Positions 61,348 to 64,000 of a stretch of 64,000 nucleotides of DNA are shown piece by piece. The notes beneath the pieces were generated by a model. The model was not told the DNA's origin, did not search any database, and was given only the letters and a program-made list of their open reading frames with translations. Each line of letters starts with the position of its first letter. Positions within the stretch are counted from its first letter, which is position 1. The translations under genes and the position numbers were made by a program. Source of the DNA: Verrucomicrobiaceae bacterium. Its GTDB lineage: Bacteria; Verrucomicrobiota; Verrucomicrobiia; Verrucomicrobiales; Verrucomicrobiaceae. Location: the NCBI GenBank assembly GCA_016795465.1, contig JAEUHK010000024.1, positions 20,691 through 84,690 on the forward strand, read 5' to 3'.

Positions 61348-62016
61348 ATGTCAATATGCCCCTTTTGCATCGGCGACTGGCGAGGTGATTCGTTGCCACG
61401 GATACATCAGCAGGACGACGCCCCCATCCAAAACCGCATTTTGACATGGGATGGCGACGCATTTCTCGCCGCAGGGTTGGGCGCAATGGTTTATCCTTAT
61501 GTGCTGTTTGTCACTCGGCGGCATATCACTGGTTTCGTGGACTCAAATCAAGACGAGCGCAAAAGCTTCATCCACATGCTTGAGGCATGCGTCAGTTCGG
61601 GGTTGTTTCCGTCTGGGAACTTGGCGCTTTTCGAGCACGGTGGCCACGGAGATGACACATGTAGCTGCGTGGACCACTGTCACATTCACATCGTCGACGG
61701 TCGATTCGATCTGATGCGCCTAATGGAAGAGGCAAAGCCTGCCTCGGAGCGGTATACCTACGGAATGAAAAAGATAGAATCGACGCCGAATGGACCTTAC
61801 CTCTGGGCGGGCCGATTCCATTCAGGTTCCGGAAGTATTGATGGTGTTGTTCATCCAGCCGCAGGTCATGGGCGACAATATTTTCGTCGGGTTCTCGCTG
61901 CTTGGACTCGAAGTGAAGAATGGGACTGGCGACTTTTTCCCAACTGGGAACAAGTCCGTCGCCTTTTAGCATCTTGGCCAGCAAAGGATGTTCCTTTCGA
62001 CAAAGTCTTTCCGTGA
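61348..62016 (+). CDS. HIT-family-like protein
   Basis: 222 residues. CPFC (Cys4, Cys7) near the start suggests a zinc knuckle as in Hint/GalT relatives. The HIT motif His-x-His-x-His-x-x is VDHCHIHIVDG with His110, His112 and His114. LGAMVYPYVLFVTRRHITGF and GNLALFEHGGHGDD are the preceding strands, resembling GalT/HIT. HIT enzymes hydrolyse or transfer nucleotides from NMP-linked substrates such as AMP-lysine, ADP-ribose or adenylated products. As the last of four genes, with NUDIX and a deoxyribosyltransferase-like protein, it points to a pathway that makes and removes a nucleotide signal. The C-terminal 100 residues are family-specific and unassigned. Confidence 0.83.
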   Translation: MSICPFCIGDWRGDSLPRIHQQDDAPIQNRILTWDGDAFLAAGLGAMVYPYVLFVTRRHITGFVDSNQDERKSFIHMLEACVSSGLFPSGNLALFEHGGHGDDTCSCVDHCHIHIVDGRFDLMRLMEEAKPASERYTYGMKKIESTPNGPYLWAGRFHSGSGSIDGVVHPAAGHGRQYFRRVLAAWTRSEEWDWRLFPNWEQVRRLLASWPAKDVPFDKVFP

Positions 62017-62089
62017 GCACCGCTACAACGTTCTTTGAGCCAAGTGCCGATAGTGTCGTGAACCTGCCGATGGCTAACGAGCGCGCTAG

Positions 62090-62479
62090 TCACTTGGTAA
62101 GTTTCCCCGCATCCGCTGAGAACAGCAGGGTGACATGGGGCTCGCGGAGGTTGCTGACCAATTTGCTGCCGGTGAAGGAGATAAGGTTGTCCAGCAGTGC
62201 GCATCTTCTGCTGTGAAGCGCGAGGCTGTTGAGAGGTTCTTCGTTATCTTTGTCAAAGCATCTGTGCATTCGGATGGTGGCCTTCTCATGGCGGCGCGTG
62301 ATCGATCGCTCAGCGCGATGGTTTATCATGCGGCAACCGATCAGGCTGGCGGTGAGTTTTTCCATGCCGGTGACGAGCATCAAGTCCTCCGATATGGGCT
62401 GCACCAGTGCCGATGGAGTGAAGAACTCGGCAGGATTCGCTGGCGAATCCGGTTGGGCTTGAGCGTAGGTTTCGCGCAT
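62090..62479 (-). CDS. Possible small protein in the gap after the HIT gene (doubtful)
   Basis: The stretch 62017-62477 has no gene I can defend. A minus-strand frame starting ATG at 62479 gives 129 residues (MRETYAQAQPDSPANPAEFF, then RCFDKDNEEPLNSLALHSRR and EPHVTLLFSADAGKLTK). Its ATG overlaps head-on with the ATG of the next plus-strand gene (the bases CATG at 62477-62480). Long plus-strand frames exist in the same segment (MGLAEVADQFAAGEGDKVVQ). Having open frames on both strands hints at a conserved noncoding or repeat-derived sequence. Confidence 0.3.
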   Translation of the reverse strand: MRETYAQAQPDSPANPAEFFTPSALVQPISEDLMLVTGMEKLTASLIGCRMINHRAERSITRRHEKATIRMHRCFDKDNEEPLNSLALHSRRCALLDNLISFTGSKLVSNLREPHVTLLFSADAGKLTK

Positions 62480-64000
62480 GAAGTTTCTATTTTTGGCTCT
62501 GCATCTGGTTTCGATCTCGGCTCTCGCCTCTGCCGATCTCCCGCAGTTCATCGTCCCCGGCCACGAGGCGGAAATGAAGGCGCTGAACGACCTCCACGCG
62601 CTGCATCACGACGCGGCGTTCTCGGATTGCACGCTTTGGGATGCGTGGCTGCCGATGGCGACGCTTTGGGCATCGGAAAAGAAGCGGGCGCAGTATCGGG
62701 CGTCGTTGTTGAACCGTCGGATCGACGCGGAGGGCTATGTGTCGATGCAGCAACATCGCGGCATGGCGCACAGCGAGGGCTGGCCGTTTCCGGCGTGGCA
62801 GCAGAGTGGTGGGCCGGGGTTTCATTTCTCCATTTTGGATGATGTCTGGGCCATTCAGAGCTTCGCGCTGAAGCCGCTGACGAGCACGGACGGTTGGGAG
62901 ATCACGGGCGCTGAGGTGATCGGCATCGATCCGGCGGTGGGGCTGAAATTGAAGGCGACCGCGGATGTGGTGACGATCTCCACGCCGCCGTTTCGCTGCG
63001 GGACCATCGTCGCGCCATTTGCGCGGGTGGAATGGGCGACGCGTGGGTTGAAGGCGGAGTCGCAGGCCGGCATCGAGTGGCTGCTGGAGGGCGAGCCGAC
63101 GTGGCCGGAGGGTCGCGTGGTGAGCTTTTCCGCGCCGCAGGCCATGCAATACGCGAACGTGCCGCTCTACCGGCATCCGGCGCATGCGGGCCTGCTCACG
63201 CGCTATCGTTTGCGACTCGATCACGCCGCGGGCGCGGAGATCGATTTGAAATCGTTCATCGCCGCCATCGACACGCGGCATCCGATCACGAACGCGCTTT
63301 TCCTGCGCGGTAGCGGCGATTACTTCGCGTGGACGCGCGATGTCGAGTTCCTGCGGCAAAACATCGGGCGCATGAGAAAGACGCTGCACTTTGCGCTGAA
63401 GGAGTTCCGCGTGCGCGAGGAGAACCACGTCTTTGTCCCCTGGGTGGGCCACGATGGCCGCAGCGGGCTCGTAATCGGGCCTGACGGCCAAAAGTCGATC
63501 CGCGCCGGCCTCGGCGTGGGAAACAACTACTACGACCTCGTGCCCTTCGGCGCTCACGACGCGATGGTGACGACCTATCTGCACGATGCGCTGCGTGCGA
63601 TGGCCGCGCTCGAAAAAAGCATCCAAACCCACGCCGAATGGCAGATCCCGACCGATGGCACGCCATTTGATGTGCAGGACCTCACGACGCTCGCCGACGC
63701 CGTGCGTGCCGATTTTCAAAAGCGCTTCTGGAATGCCGAAACGGGCCGCTTCAACGGCTGGATCGATGTGGAAGGCCGCGCCTACGACTTTGGATTCACC
63801 TTCGTGAACCTCGAAGCCATCCACTACGGCCTCGCCAGCCCCGAGCAGGCCCGCAGCATCCTCGACTGGCTCGATGGCAAACGCGAGATCGCCGCCGACA
63901 CCTCACGCGGCGCGGACATTTATCATTGGCGCTTCGCTCCACGAGCCACCACGCGCCGCAACATCGACACCTACGTCTGGCCGTGGTCGAACCCCGAGCA
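62478..64000 (+). CDS. Secreted six-hairpin glycosidase-like protein (3' truncated)
   Basis: 507 complete codons to the window end, no stop. ATG 62478 gives the leader MKFLFLALHLVSISALASAD. The first half is a beta-sandwich with DAWLPMATLWASEKKRAQYR then RRIDAEGYVSMQQHRGMAHS; the second half is an (alpha/alpha)6-type toroid: GDYFAWTRDVEFLRQNIGRM, GLGVGNNYYDLVPFGAHDAM, LADAVRADFQKRFWNAETGR and AYDFGFTFVNLEAIHYGLAS. These recall GH63/GH78/GH127-type six-hairpin enzymes. Candidate catalytic acids are the Asp of WTRD and the Asp/Glu near NNYYD. The rest of the gene is beyond the window. Divergent or adjacent to the ambiguous stretch after the HIT gene. Confidence 0.8.
   Translation, partial: MKFLFLALHLVSISALASADLPQFIVPGHEAEMKALNDLHALHHDAAFSDCTLWDAWLPMATLWASEKKRAQYRASLLNRRIDAEGYVSMQQHRGMAHSEGWPFPAWQQSGGPGFHFSILDDVWAIQSFALKPLTSTDGWEITGAEVIGIDPAVGLKLKATADVVTISTPPFRCGTIVAPFARVEWATRGLKAESQAGIEWLLEGEPTWPEGRVVSFSAPQAMQYANVPLYRHPAHAGLLTRYRLRLDHAAGAEIDLKSFIAAIDTRHPITNALFLRGSGDYFAWTRDVEFLRQNIGRMRKTLHFALKEFRVREENHVFVPWVGHDGRSGLVIGPDGQKSIRAGLGVGNNYYDLVPFGAHDAMVTTYLHDALRAMAALEKSIQTHAEWQIPTDGTPFDVQDLTTLADAVRADFQKRFWNAETGRFNGWIDVEGRAYDFGFTFVNLEAIHYGLASPEQARSILDWLDGKREIAADTSRGADIYHWRFAPRATTRRNIDTYVWPWSNPE

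Noticed and set aside
62487..63824. 445-codon minus-strand frame
   Set aside because: Antisense of the six-hairpin enzyme, which has a leader and clear toroid motifs on the plus strand.
1..64000. CRISPR array or rRNA genes
   Set aside because: No regularly spaced direct repeats and no rRNA-like stretches were seen on either strand.

Overview
The window looks like a chromosome segment from a GC-rich, Gram-negative member of the Verrucomicrobia/Planctomycetes (PVC) assemblage, most likely Verrucomicrobiales. The evidence is the density of signal-peptide enzymes (sialidase-like BNR proteins, SGNH/GDSL and CE6-type esterases, DUF1080/LamG-like proteins, beta-helix proteins, a sulfatase, a ThuA protein, serine beta-lactamase-like hydrolases, PQQ-type propellers), many with RR (Tat-like) or lipoprotein leaders. 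No rRNA, CRISPR array or recognisable insertion sequence was seen. One tRNA gene, tRNA-Arg(TCT), lies at 6976-7049.

Layout. 1-10250: a 5'-truncated flavin-dependent halogenase-like gene, ychF, and secreted hydrolases. 10358-13887: an AT-richer three-gene minus-strand island (DNA cytosine-5 methyltransferase, GHKL/MORC-MutL-type ATPase, methyltransferase-like protein) that resembles an atypical restriction-modification or defence locus. 13954-21618: secreted esterases, an SGNH hydrolase, a large unknown secreted protein, an FMN-dependent alpha-hydroxy-acid oxidase and a Dabb protein. 22167-29629: an AT-richer plus-strand operon of eight genes (TIR-like, four-helix membrane protein, DUF4062, large unknown, coiled-coil protein, zinc-ribbon membrane protein, two lipoproteins, one with a glycine zipper). 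This is the best candidate for an undescribed conflict system that couples nucleotide-type signalling to the cell envelope. 29707-57.9 kb: mostly polysaccharide-related secreted proteins (double beta-helix/FnIII protein, sialidase, SGNH, ThuA, CE6 fusion, GH50/agarase-like, sulfatase, GH62, PL6 lyase, pectate-lyase-like), interspersed with 6-phosphofructokinase, csaA and a DUF1016 nuclease followed by a KilA-N remnant. 58548-62016: a second AT-richer plus-strand operon (TIR/deoxyribosyltransferase-like protein, NUDIX, unknown, HIT) that looks like a nucleotide-metabolising defence module. It is flanked by a decayed collagen-like gene and an ambiguous coding-like stretch. 62478-64000: a six-hairpin glycosidase-like gene running off the end.

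The housekeeping and secretome parts share GC-rich codon use. The three defence-like islands are visibly AT-richer, and the second and third have gene remnants at their edges, which suggests horizontal acquisition. A family of palindromic intergenic repeats (three paired-arm copies near 17.6, 21.8 and 35.3 kb and a half copy at 40.8 kb) sits between host genes. Function calls rest on motif recognition by eye; no database search was run.
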